From Streptomyces sp. Act143 (GTDB taxonomy: Bacteria; Actinomycetota; Actinomycetes; Streptomycetales; Streptomycetaceae), in the NCBI RefSeq assembly GCF_003143935.1, contig NZ_QFRX01000001.1, positions 8,677,388 to 8,741,387 on the forward strand: a DNA stretch of 64,000 nt, in the 5' to 3' direction. The position numbers were made by a program, and so were the translations under genes. The notes beneath the pieces are model-generated. The model was not told the DNA's origin. It saw nothing but the letters and a program-made list of their open reading frames with translations, and did no database searches. Position 1 is the stretch's first letter. The number at the start of each line of letters is the position of its first letter. This document shows positions 26,975-36,800 of the stretch, piece after piece.

Positions 26975-27262
26975 ATGTTCGGAAGGCTCGGCGCCCCCGA
27001 GATCATTCTCATCCTCGTCGTCATCATCCTGCTGTTCGGCGCGAAGAAGCTTCCCGACATGGCGCGCTCGCTCGGCAAGTCCGCCCGCATCCTCAAGAGC
27101 GAGGCGAAGGCGATGAAGGACGAGGGCAAGACCCCCGCCCCGGCCGACCCGCCGCAGCAGACGGACGACCAGGCCCCGGCTCAGCGCATCATCCAGGCCG
27201 CCCCCGGCGACGTGACCAGCTCCCGCCCGGTCACCGAGCCGACGGACACGACCAAGCGCTGA
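26975..27262 (+). CDS. tatA: Twin-arginine translocase subunit TatA
   Basis: A 95-residue pore-forming subunit of the Tat export system for folded proteins. It has a short N-terminal transmembrane helix (APEIILILVVIILLFGAKKLP), the FG hinge, an amphipathic helix (DMARSLGKSARILKSEAKA) and a hydrophilic Pro/Gln-rich tail. ATG 26975 is preceded by GAGAAGG. It is followed by tatC after 47 bases. No tatB is adjacent. Confidence 0.96.
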   Translation: MFGRLGAPEIILILVVIILLFGAKKLPDMARSLGKSARILKSEAKAMKDEGKTPAPADPPQQTDDQAPAQRIIQAAPGDVTSSRPVTEPTDTTKR

Positions 27263-27309
27263 CGCAGGGCCGGTGACCTCCGGCCCGCCGCACGAGATGG
27301 GAACGTGGG

Positions 27310-28266
27310 TTGCTGAAGTCTGCCCGCAAAGAGGAGAAGGATCCCGAGGGGCGGATGCCCCTTGCGGATCACCTTCGTGAGCTCCGCAACCGGCTCGCGA
27401 AGGCGCTGCTGGCCATCGTCATCGTGACGATCGTCGCCGCCTTCTTCTACAACGACATCATCAACTTCCTGACGAAGCCGATCCTGGACTCCATCGGTTG
27501 CGACTCGAGCTTCGCGGAACTCGCCAAGTCGTCCGACGCCAGCGAGAAGTGCGCCCGGATCACGATCAACGGTCTGCTCGCGCCCTTCACGCTCGCCCTT
27601 CAGGTCTCGCTGACCGCGGGCATCGTGCTGGCCTCGCCGATCTGGCTGTACCAGCTCTGGGCCTTCGTCGCCCCGGGCCTGCACAGGCACGAGAAGAAGT
27701 ACGCGTACGCGTTCGTCTTCACCGGTGCCCCGCTGTTCATCGGCGGTGCCTACTTCGCGTACTCGGTGCTCCCCACCACCGCGAAGGTCCTGATCGACTT
27801 CACCCCCAACGGCAGCATCGACAACCTGCTGCCGCTCGACGATCTGCTCCAGCTCGTCACACGCATGGTCATCGTCTTCGGCCTCTCCTTCGAGCTGCCG
27901 CTCCTGCTGGTCATGCTCAATCTCACCGGCATGATCACCGGCAAGCGGATGCTCGGCTGGTGGCGCGGCATGATCATGGGCATCACCGTGTTCGCCGCGG
28001 TCGCGACCCCGAGCACGGACCCGCTGAGCATGCTCGCGCTGGCCGGTCCCATCTGGGTGCTGTACTTCATCGCGACCCTGTTCTCCCTGCTCAACGACAG
28101 GCGCCGGCGCCGTCGTGAGGAAGCGGGCCCCGCCGACGACGAGGCCTCCGACCTGGACCTCACCCCCGAGGACATCGGCGAGGTCGAGACGGTCTCCGCC
28201 AGCCGGGCGCTGCCCGAGCAGTCGCCGGCTCCGGACCGGGTCAACGGTTATGACGACGTGACCTGA
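27310..28266 (+). CDS. tatC: Sec-independent protein translocase TatC
   Basis: A 318-residue six-span membrane protein that recognises twin-arginine signal peptides. It has the cytoplasmic N-terminus ADHLRELRNRL and conserved P and E residues in the first loop (SPIWLYQLWAFVAPGLHRHEKK). The C-terminus is a charged extension. TTG 27310 is the start: an out-of-frame GTG nearby runs into a stop, and GAGATGGGAA lies upstream. It is cotranscribed with tatA. Confidence 0.95.
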   Translation: MLKSARKEEKDPEGRMPLADHLRELRNRLAKALLAIVIVTIVAAFFYNDIINFLTKPILDSIGCDSSFAELAKSSDASEKCARITINGLLAPFTLALQVSLTAGIVLASPIWLYQLWAFVAPGLHRHEKKYAYAFVFTGAPLFIGGAYFAYSVLPTTAKVLIDFTPNGSIDNLLPLDDLLQLVTRMVIVFGLSFELPLLLVMLNLTGMITGKRMLGWWRGMIMGITVFAAVATPSTDPLSMLALAGPIWVLYFIATLFSLLNDRRRRRREEAGPADDEASDLDLTPEDIGEVETVSASRALPEQSPAPDRVNGYDDVT

Positions 28267-28297
28267 AGATCGGCGGACCGCTCGTAGGGTCAGGGAC

Positions 28298-29188
28298 GTG
28301 ACCAGCGAGATCACCCTCTTCGTCAACCCCACCGCGGGTCGCGGCCGGGGCGCCCACGCGGCGCAGCCGGCCGCTTCCGCGTTGCGGGCGGCCGGTTTCT
28401 CCGTACGCACGGTCCTCGGGGAGAACGCCCCGGACGCCCTCACACGCGCGCGTGCCGCCGTCGCGGGCGGCACCGGCGCCCTCATCGCCGTGGGCGGCGA
28501 CGGCATGGCGCATCTCGCGCTCCAGGCCGTCGCCGGCACCCGCACCCCGCTCGGCCTGGTCGCCGTGGGCACCGGCAACGACCTCGCCCGCGCCCTGGGC
28601 CTGCCGATCCGGGACCCGGCCGCCGCCGGGCGGCGCATCGCCGACGCCCTCAAGGGCGGCGAGCTGCACGACATCGACCTCGGACAGGTGGGCGACCGCT
28701 GGTTCGGCACCGTCCTCGCCTCCGGCTTCGACTCCCGTGTCAACGACCGCGGCAACCGGATGCGCTGGCCGACGGGCCGTTTCCGCTACGACCTGGCGAT
28801 GCTCGCCGAGCTGGCCGCGTTCCGCCCCTTCCCCTACCGCGTCCGGCTCGACGACGGTCCGGTCCGGGAGATCGAGGCCACCCTCGTCGCGGTCGGCAAC
28901 GGATCGTCGTACGGCGGCGGCATGCGCATCTGCCCCGGCGCGGACCTCACCGACGGCCTCTTCGACATCACCGTGGTCGGCGACTGCAGCCGGGCCACGC
29001 TGCTCAAGGTCTTCCCGAGCGTGTACCGGGGCACCCATGTCGACCACCCGAAGGTCACCGTGCACCGGGCGGCGCACGTCCAGATCGGCGCGGCGGGGAT
29101 CACCGGGTACGCGGACGGGGAGCCGCTCGGGGCGTTGCCGCTGACCGCGCGCTGCGCACCGGGGGCCGTGCGCGTCGTGGGGCTCTGA
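28298..29188 (+). CDS. Diacylglycerol/lipid kinase (DagK/YegS family)
   Basis: A 296-residue lipid kinase. Motifs: FVNPTAGRGRG at the N-terminus, nucleotide-binding GGDG (66-69) and GTGNDLAR (91-98). The C-terminal beta domain contains GNGSSYGGGMRICPGADL. The family phosphorylates diacylglycerol or related lipids at the inner membrane face and helps recycle lipids. GTG 28298 follows CAGGGAC. It is spaced 31 bases after tatC. Confidence 0.9.
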   Translation: MTSEITLFVNPTAGRGRGAHAAQPAASALRAAGFSVRTVLGENAPDALTRARAAVAGGTGALIAVGGDGMAHLALQAVAGTRTPLGLVAVGTGNDLARALGLPIRDPAAAGRRIADALKGGELHDIDLGQVGDRWFGTVLASGFDSRVNDRGNRMRWPTGRFRYDLAMLAELAAFRPFPYRVRLDDGPVREIEATLVAVGNGSSYGGGMRICPGADLTDGLFDITVVGDCSRATLLKVFPSVYRGTHVDHPKVTVHRAAHVQIGAAGITGYADGEPLGALPLTARCAPGAVRVVGL

Positions 29189-29273
29189 AGTGCACGGACC
29201 CGGGGTTTGACAAGACGGGATCCGGATAATGATCGTCCTGTTGTCAGTGGGGCCCGGTACGCTCGAAAGCACG

Positions 29274-32084
29274 ATGACAGAGGACCTCTCACCGGCCGAG
29301 CGGTATGCGGCTGCCCGCAAGAGGGCTGCCGAGCAGGCCACCGCGCTCGCCTCCTTCCGCGAGATGTACGACTTCGGCCTCGACCCCTTCCAGATCGAGG
29401 CCTGCCAGGCACTTGAGGCGGGGAAGGGCGTGCTGGTGGCCGCACCCACCGGCTCCGGCAAGACGATCGTGGGCGAGTTCGCCGTCCACCTCGCCCTGCA
29501 ACAGGGCAAGAAGTGCTTCTACACGACCCCCATCAAGGCGCTGTCGAACCAGAAGTACGCCGACCTGTGCCGCCGCTACGGCGCCGACAAGGTCGGTCTG
29601 CTCACCGGCGACAACAGCGTCAACTCCGAGGCGCCGGTGGTGGTGATGACCACCGAGGTGCTGCGGAACATGCTGTATGCGGGTTCGCAGACCCTCCTCG
29701 GCCTCGGGTACGTGGTCATGGACGAGGTGCACTACCTCTCCGACCGCTTCCGCGGCGCCGTGTGGGAAGAGGTGATCATTCACCTGCCGGAGTCCGTGAC
29801 CCTGGTCTCCCTGTCGGCGACCGTGTCCAACGCCGAGGAGTTCGGCGACTGGCTGGACACCGTCCGCGGCGACACCGAGGTGATCGTCTCCGAGCACCGG
29901 CCCGTGCCGCTGTTCCAGCACGTGCTCGCCGGGCGGCGGATGTACGACCTGTTCGAGGAGGGCGAGGGCCAGAAGAAGGCCGTCAACCCCGACCTCACCC
30001 GGCTGGCCCGGATGGAGGCCCAGCGGCCCTCGTACCAGGACCGCAGACGCGGCCGGGCGATGCGCGAGGCCGACCGGGAGCGGGAGCGCAGACAGCGCTC
30101 GCGGGTGTGGACCCCGGGGCGTCCCGAGGTCATCGAGCGGCTCGACGCCGAAGGACTGCTGCCCGCGATCACGTTCATCTTCAGCCGGGCCGCCTGCGAG
30201 GCGGCCGTGCAGCAGTGCCTGTACGCCGGCCTGCGGCTCAACGACGACGAGGCGCGGGCCAAGGTCCGCGACCTGGTCGAGGAGCGCACCGCCTCCATCC
30301 CGACCGAGGACCTGCACGTCCTCGGGTACTACGAGTGGCTGGAGGGCCTGGAGCGCGGCATCGCCGCCCACCACGCGGGCATGCTGCCCACGTTCAAGGA
30401 GGTCGTCGAGGAGCTGTTCGTACGCGGGCTGGTCAAGGCCGTGTTCGCGACGGAGACCCTCGCGCTGGGCATCAACATGCCCGCCCGGTCCGTGGTGTTG
30501 GAGAAGCTCGTCAAGTGGAACGGCGAGCAGCACGCCGACATCACCCCCGGCGAGTACACCCAGTTGACCGGCCGGGCCGGGCGGCGCGGCATCGACGTCG
30601 AGGGTCATGCCGTGGTGCTGTGGCAGCGCGGGATGAGCCCCGACCACCTTGCGGGGCTGGCCGGTACGCGCACCTACCCGCTGCGGTCCAGTTTCAAGCC
30701 GTCGTACAACATGGCGGTCAACCTCGTCGAGCAGTTCGGGCGGCACCGGTCGCGGGAGCTGCTGGAGACCTCCTTCGCGCAGTTCCAGGCCGACAAGTCG
30801 GTCGTCGGGATCTCGCGGCAGGTGCAGCGCAACGAGGAGGGGCTGGAGGGCTACAAGGAGTCCATGACCTGCCACCTCGGCGACTTCGAGGAGTACGCGC
30901 GACTGCGGCGCGAACTGAAGGACCGCGAGACCGAGTTGGCCCGGCAGGGCGCCAACCTGCGGCGCGCCGAGGCCGCCACGGCGCTGGAGAAGCTCAAGCC
31001 CGGCGATGTCATCCACGTCCCGACCGGCAAGTACGCCGGACTGGCCCTGGTGTTGGACCCGGGGCTGCCCGCCGGGCGGTCCAACGGGCATCGGGGCTTC
31101 GAGCACCATGACGGCCCCCGGCCGCTGGTGCTGACCGCCGAGCGGCAGGTCAAGCGGCTCGCGTCGATGGACTTCCCGGTGCCGGTCGAGGCGTTGGACC
31201 GGATGCGCATCCCGAAGTCCTTCAACCCGCGCTCGCCGCAGTCCCGTCGGGACCTGGCCTCCGCCCTGCGGACCAAGGCCGGGCACATTCCGCCGGAGCG
31301 GGCCCGCAAGAAGCGGTCGCAGGCCGCCGACGACCGGGAGATCTCGCGGCTGCGGACCGCGATCCGCGCGCATCCCTGTCACGGGTGCGACGAGCGGGAG
31401 GACCACGCGCGCTGGGCCGAGCGGTACCACCGGCTGCTGCGGGACACCTCGCAGCTGGAGCGGCGCATCGAGGGGCGTACGAATACGATCGCGCGCACCT
31501 TTGACCGCATCGTCGCGTTGCTGACCGAGCTGGACTATCTGCGGGCCGACGAGGTCACCGAGCACGGCAAGCGGCTCGCGCGGCTCTACGGCGAGCTCGA
31601 TCTGCTGGCCAGTGAGTGCCTGCGGGCCGGGGTCTGGGAAGGGCTCGGTCCTGCCGAGCTGGCCGCGTGCGTGTCGGCCCTGGTGTACGAGGCGCGGGTC
31701 GGTGACGACGCGATGGCGCCGAAGCTGCCGTCGGGCAAGGCGAAGGCCGCGCTCGGTGAGATGGTGCGGATCTGGGGGCGGCTGGACGCCCTGGAGGAGG
31801 ATTTCCGGATCACGCAGACCGAGGGTGTCGGGCAGCGTGAGCCGGATCTCGGGTTCGCCTGGGCCGCGTACATGTGGGCCAGCGGCAAGGGGCTGGACGA
31901 GGTGCTGCGGGAGGCGGAGATGCCTGCCGGGGACTTCGTGCGCTGGTGCAAGCAGGTGATCGACGTGCTGGGGCAGATCTCGGCCGCGGCGCCGGCCAGG
32001 GAGGGGTCCACGGTGGCCAAGGCCGCGCGTAAGGCTGTGGATCAGTTGCTGCGGGGGGTTGTGGCCTACTCGTCGGTGGGGTGA
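29274..32084 (+). CDS. helY: Ski2/Mtr4-like DEAD/DEAH-box helicase (HelY type)
   Basis: A 936-residue superfamily 2 helicase, probably acting on RNA. Q-motif region FGLDPFQIEACQALEAGKG, Walker A APTGSGKT (Gly60-Thr64), DEVH (150-153), SAT, and motif VI QLTGRAGRRGID, then a long C-terminal part ending in a winged-helix/ratchet type domain. ATG 29274 gives MTEDLSPAERYAAARKRA; an upstream ATG at 29229 adds only a non-conserved hydrophobic stretch. In mycobacteria helY follows pafC-tatA-tatC in the same way. The gene end overlaps the convergent allophanate hydrolase by 19 bases. Confidence 0.92.
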   Translation: MTEDLSPAERYAAARKRAAEQATALASFREMYDFGLDPFQIEACQALEAGKGVLVAAPTGSGKTIVGEFAVHLALQQGKKCFYTTPIKALSNQKYADLCRRYGADKVGLLTGDNSVNSEAPVVVMTTEVLRNMLYAGSQTLLGLGYVVMDEVHYLSDRFRGAVWEEVIIHLPESVTLVSLSATVSNAEEFGDWLDTVRGDTEVIVSEHRPVPLFQHVLAGRRMYDLFEEGEGQKKAVNPDLTRLARMEAQRPSYQDRRRGRAMREADRERERRQRSRVWTPGRPEVIERLDAEGLLPAITFIFSRAACEAAVQQCLYAGLRLNDDEARAKVRDLVEERTASIPTEDLHVLGYYEWLEGLERGIAAHHAGMLPTFKEVVEELFVRGLVKAVFATETLALGINMPARSVVLEKLVKWNGEQHADITPGEYTQLTGRAGRRGIDVEGHAVVLWQRGMSPDHLAGLAGTRTYPLRSSFKPSYNMAVNLVEQFGRHRSRELLETSFAQFQADKSVVGISRQVQRNEEGLEGYKESMTCHLGDFEEYARLRRELKDRETELARQGANLRRAEAATALEKLKPGDVIHVPTGKYAGLALVLDPGLPAGRSNGHRGFEHHDGPRPLVLTAERQVKRLASMDFPVPVEALDRMRIPKSFNPRSPQSRRDLASALRTKAGHIPPERARKKRSQAADDREISRLRTAIRAHPCHGCDEREDHARWAERYHRLLRDTSQLERRIEGRTNTIARTFDRIVALLTELDYLRADEVTEHGKRLARLYGELDLLASECLRAGVWEGLGPAELAACVSALVYEARVGDDAMAPKLPSGKAKAALGEMVRIWGRLDALEEDFRITQTEGVGQREPDLGFAWAAYMWASGKGLDEVLREAEMPAGDFVRWCKQVIDVLGQISAAAPAREGSTVAKAARKAVDQLLRGVVAYSSVG

Positions 32085-33856
32085 GGGTTCGGCGGGCGGG
32101 TGCGGGTGGGTTGTGGCTGGTCGCGCAGTTCCCCGCGCCCCGGGGCGGCGCTGTCCCTCTCGGCGTTCAGATAGGAGCGCCAGCCTCCGTACGGCGTGAT
32201 GTCGGGTGCGTCCGTCAGAGCGTCGGGTTCGCACAGGAAACCTGGGACCCTGCTTCCGTCCGCCAGTTCCACGCTGCCCAGTGCCATCGGGCGGGGGAGC
32301 GTGGACAGCAGGCGGCCCAGGCCCTCCGCCGGGAGGTGCCAGATCTCCGTCTCGATCGCCGCCCCTTCCTCGCCGACGTGCACCAGGCCGGGCTTGGGCG
32401 GAGTCGTCCGCAAGGCGTGCAGGCGGTAGCGCCGGGCTGTGGTCGTCGTACGTTCCAAACGAGCCCCCAGTGACAGAAGTTGGGGGTTCAGGGGCTGGCC
32501 CGACAGATGGGCGCCCAGCACCGCCAGCCGTGTCTCCGGCTGGAGCAGCCCCGCGATCCTCGCCAGCCGTTCGTCCGTGAACGACGGGCCGATCAGCATC
32601 ACGCCGAACGGGAGGCCGTTCACCTCGCCCGCCGGTACGGCCACCGCCGCCAGGTCGAAGAGGTTCGTGGAGTTGGTGAAGCGGCCCAGGCGGGCGTTGG
32701 CGCCCAGCGGGTCGGCGGCGACCTCGGCGAGCGTGGGGTGGCCCGGGGTCGTGGGGAGCACCAGGGCGTCCGCGTCCGAAAGCTCGGCCAGAGCACGGGT
32801 GCGGAGGACGGAGAGGCGGTCCAGGTCGGCGTAGAGCCGGTGGGCCGGGATGTCGCGGGCGCGGGTGATGATGCCGGCGACGGTCGGGTCCAGGCCCTCG
32901 CCTCCCTCCGCGAGCAACTTGTCGACAAAGCTCCCCACCGCGGTGTAGCGCTCCGCCACGAACGCGCCCTCGTAGAGCATCGCGGCGGCCTCGGTGAACG
33001 GGGTCAGGTCGAGGGGGCGGATCTCGGCGCCCGCGGCAGCGAGCTGCGCGACCGCCCCCTCGTACGCCTGCGCCCAGCCCTCGTCCAGTTCGCCGAGCTG
33101 TTCGAGGGGCGGGGCGGCAATGCGCCAGGGGCCCGGTGCGCGACCGGGGCGGGGCGGGGGTGTGCCGGTCGTCATGTGGGACAGTGCCTGCTCCGCCTCC
33201 GGGAGGGTGCGGGCGAACACCGTCACGCAGTCCAGGGAGGCGCAGGCCGGGACCACTCCGGTCGTCGGGACCAGGCCCCGGGTGGGTTTGAGGCCGACGA
33301 CGCCGTTGAAGGCGGCCGGTACCCGTCCCGACCCGGCCGTGTCGGTGCCCAGCGCGAAGTCCACCAGGCCGAGGGCCACCGCGACGGCCGAGCCCGAGCT
33401 GGAGCCGCCGCTGACGCGGGACGGGTCGTGGGCGTTGCGGACGGCGCCGTGCGGGGAGCGGGTGCCGACCAGGCCGGTCGCGAACTGGTCCAGGTTCGTG
33501 GTGCCCAGCACGAGCGCACCGGCCGCGCGCAGGCGGGCGACGACGGGGGCGTCCTCGGCGGGGTGGTGGGCGTACGCCGGGCAGCCCGCGGTCGTGGGCA
33601 GGCCCGCCACGTCGATGTTGCCCTTGGCGGCGAACAGGCGGCCGGCCAGCGGGAGGCGCTCACCGGCGGCGACACGGGTGTCGAGGGCGCGGGCCTCGGC
33701 CTCTGCCTCCCGCTGCGGGCGCAGGTCGATCCAGATCTCGGGGCGGTCGACGGCCTCGATGCGGGCGTAGGCGGCGCGGACGCGGGAGACGGCGGTGGAC
33801 ATCTTGTCGTTGGCGGACGTGCTGTCCGTGGTGGGCCTGTTGCCGGTGGTGGACAT
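32066..33856 (-). CDS. Allophanate hydrolase (amidase-signature family)
   Basis: A 596-residue enzyme that splits allophanate (urea-1-carboxylate) to ammonia and CO2, the last step of ATP-dependent urea or guanidine use. The N-terminal amidase domain shows the Ser-cisSer-Lys triad: Lys78 (AAKGN), Ser152 (VSGGSSSGSA) and nucleophile Ser176 (DTAGSGRVP). The C-terminal domain (LGARLERTTTTARRYRLHAL onward) is the AtzF-type second domain. ATG 33856 is chosen; GTG 33868 overlaps the carboxylase stop as GTGA and is an alternative. It is the last gene of a four-gene minus-strand operon. Confidence 0.93.
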   Translation of the reverse strand: MSTTGNRPTTDSTSANDKMSTAVSRVRAAYARIEAVDRPEIWIDLRPQREAEAEARALDTRVAAGERLPLAGRLFAAKGNIDVAGLPTTAGCPAYAHHPAEDAPVVARLRAAGALVLGTTNLDQFATGLVGTRSPHGAVRNAHDPSRVSGGSSSGSAVAVALGLVDFALGTDTAGSGRVPAAFNGVVGLKPTRGLVPTTGVVPACASLDCVTVFARTLPEAEQALSHMTTGTPPPRPGRAPGPWRIAAPPLEQLGELDEGWAQAYEGAVAQLAAAGAEIRPLDLTPFTEAAAMLYEGAFVAERYTAVGSFVDKLLAEGGEGLDPTVAGIITRARDIPAHRLYADLDRLSVLRTRALAELSDADALVLPTTPGHPTLAEVAADPLGANARLGRFTNSTNLFDLAAVAVPAGEVNGLPFGVMLIGPSFTDERLARIAGLLQPETRLAVLGAHLSGQPLNPQLLSLGARLERTTTTARRYRLHALRTTPPKPGLVHVGEEGAAIETEIWHLPAEGLGRLLSTLPRPMALGSVELADGSRVPGFLCEPDALTDAPDITPYGGWRSYLNAERDSAAPGRGELRDQPQPTRTRPPNPHPTDE

Positions 33857-33864
33857 GTTGCCGT

Positions 33865-36800
33865 TCACTCTCCGCTCGTGGTGGGGGACAGGACCAGCAG
33901 GGCCGTGCCCGCCTCCACCTGGTCGCCCGGTCCGGCCAGGATCTGCGCCACCACGCCGTCGGCGGGGGCGTGCACCCTGGACTCCATCTTCATCGCCTCC
34001 AGCGCGAGGAGCGGCTGCCCGGCCCGCACCTCGTCGCCGGGCGAGACGTTCACCTGCCATACGGAGGCGGCGAACTCGGCCTCGACCAGGCGGCCACCCG
34101 GCGGGACCGTCACCTCGGCCGGGGGAGCGGGCGGGGCTGCCGCCGCCTCCGCCCGGATGAACTCGCCCGCCGCCTCCCACGCGTCCCGCTCCGCGGCGAA
34201 GGCCGCCTGCTGCCGGGTCCTGAACTCCCGTATGGAGTCGGCGTTCTGGGCGAGGAACGCCTGGTACTCGGCGAGTGAGAACGTGCCCTCCTCGATGCGG
34301 GGCACGAAACGGCCGGAGACGATGTCCGCCCGCAGGTCGAGGAGTTCGTCCGCGTCGACCGGGTACCACTTGATCCGGTCGAAGAAGCGCAGCAGCCAGG
34401 GCGACCCCGGCTCGAACGCGCCGCGTTGCTGCCAGCCCGACCACACCTGGGTCGTGCGGCCCACGAACTGGTAGCCGCCGGGGCCCTCCATGCCGTAGAC
34501 GCAGAGATAGGCACCGCCGATGCCGACCGAGTTCTCCGCCGTCCAGGTGCGGGCCGGGTTGTACTTGGTCGTCACCAGGCGGTGGCGGGGGTCCAGGGGG
34601 GTGGCCACCGGAGCGCCCAAGTAGACGTCTCCCAGGCCCAGTACGAGGTACTCCGCGTCGAAGACCGTGCGATGGACGTCGTGCACCGATTCCAGGCCGT
34701 TGACGCGGCGGATGAACTCGATGTTCCACGGGCACCAGGGCGCGTCGTCGCGGACGCCCGCCATGTAGCGGGCGATCGCCTCCCGGGTCGCCGGGTCGTC
34801 CCAGGAGAGGGGCAGGTGGACCGTGCGGGAGGGGACGACCAGTTGGTCCGTCGGAGGGAGGGCGTCGACGATCTCCCGTACGGTGGCGAGGAGTTCAAGC
34901 TGGGGCAGGCGCTGCGGGTCCGTGCGGATCTGGAGGGAACGGATGCCCGGGGTGAGGTCGGCGACCCCGTCCAGCAGCGCCTCGGCCACCGCCTCCATCA
35001 GCGCGTGGACGCGCATCCGCAGCGCCAGGTCCAGCTGCATGGGGCCGAATTCGACGAGCAGGTTGTCGTCGCCGCTGCGGCGGTACGTCACGTCGCCGTC
35101 CCGGGCCAGCACGCCGCCGTCCACGATCTCCGGGCGGGCCGAGCCGTCGACGTCGACCGGCACGAACCGGACGGTGTCGCCGGGCCGCAGTTGGCCCAGC
35201 TTCCAGCGCTCGGTGCTCAGGACGGTCGCCGGGCACACGAAACCGCCCAGCGAGGGGCCGTCCGGGCCGAGCAGCACCGGCATGTCGCCGGTGTAGTCGA
35301 CGGCGCCGACGGAGTACGGGGTGTCGTGGATGTTGGAGGGGTGCAGGCCCGCCTCGCCGCCGTCGGTGCGGGCCCAGCGGGGCTTCGGGCCGACGAGGCG
35401 GACACCGGTGCGCGCCGAGTTGAAGTGCACCTTCCAGTCGGCGGCGTAGAAGTCGCGGATGTCGTCCGCGGTGAAGAACTCCGGTGCCGCGTGCGGGCCT
35501 TCCACGGCGCCGATGTGCCAGGTCGAGCCGTACGAGGGGCGATCGGTGACCGGCGTCCCCGTGGTCACGGCACCGCCGTGCAGGACGTCGCCGGTGCGCA
35601 GCGCTCTGCCGCCGTGGCCGCCGAAGCGGCCCAGCGTGAAGGTGCTCGCGCTGCCGAGGAAGGCGGGGACGTCGAGGCCGCCGGCGAAGAGGACGTAGGT
35701 CCGCAGGCCGTGTTGCGAAGGGGCGCCTATGGAGAGCGTCGCGTGTGCGGGCACGGTCAGCGGCTCCCACTGCGGAACCGGCACGCCGTCCACCGTGACC
35801 TCGGCCGGGGCGCCCGTGACGCACACCGTCGTCGGGTGGGTGAACCTCAACGACGGTCCCTGAAGGGTGCATTCGAGGCCGGGCGCCCCCTCCGGGTTGC
35901 CGAGCGCCTGGTTCCCGAGCCGGAAGGCACGGTCGTCCATCGGGCCGCACGGAGGCACGCCGACCTGCCAGTAGCCGGTGCGGCCCGGCCAGTCCTGGAC
36001 GGTGGTGAGGGTGCCGCCGGAGACGATCTCGATGCGGGGAGTGGGGTCGCTGATGCTCGCCAGGGTCGCCGTCGAGTGGGTCGCCCGCGTGAAGCGTGCG
36101 TCCGCGAGGGCGGCCCGGACCAGGCCCAGGTTCGTCTCGATGCCGTCCAGGCGGGTGCGGGCCAGCGCCTCGTCGAGCCGCCGCAGCGCGTGGGCCCGGT
36201 CCGAGCCGTACGCGACGACCTTCGCGAGCAGCGGGTCGTACGACGTCGTCACCTCGGTGCCTGTCTCCACCCAGCCGTCCACGCGGACGCCGGGCGGGAA
36301 CTCGACCCGCGTCAGCAGGCCCGCACCGGGCCGGTGTTCGCGCGTGGGGTCCTCGGCGTAGACGCGGGCCTCGACGGCGTGGCCGCGCGGTGGGCCGGGA
36401 GCGCGGACGACGTCCGTCTCGCCGCGGGCCAGGCGCAGCATCCAGGCGACGAGGTCGACGCCGTAGATCTCCTCGGTGACCGGATGCTCCACCTGGAGGC
36501 GGGTGTTGACCTCCAGGAAGTACGCCTCCTCGCGGGCGGCGTCGTAGACGAACTCGACGGTCCCGGCGGAGCGGTAGCCGACCGATGCGCACAAGTCGCG
36601 AGCGGAAACGGCCAGTTGCCGGCGGACCCGGTCGGGCAGGTGGGGGGCCGGCGCCTCCTCCACGACCTTCTGGTTGCGGCGCTGGAGGGTGCAGTCGCGG
36701 TCGCCGAAGGTGACGACCCGGCCCTCGCCGTCGCCGAAGACCTGCACCTCGACATGGCGGGCGCGCTCGACGAGGCGTTCCAGGAAGACGCCCGCGGAGG

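Noticed and set aside
29207..29230. Sigma-70-type promoter TTGACA ... GATAAT before helY
   Set aside because: The spacer is only 12 bases, too short for a normal promoter.
29289..32234. A 981-codon open frame on the minus strand across the helicase gene
   Set aside because: Its translation is low complexity (Gly/Leu/Val/Arg/Asp-rich, no domain motifs) and it mirrors the codon periodicity of helY. It is an antisense shadow caused by high GC.
32066..34735. An 889-residue allophanate hydrolase with a long N-terminal extension
   Set aside because: The extra 293 residues are an off-frame reading of the carboxylase gene. The amidase start at 33856 (or GTG 33868) fits the operon coupling.
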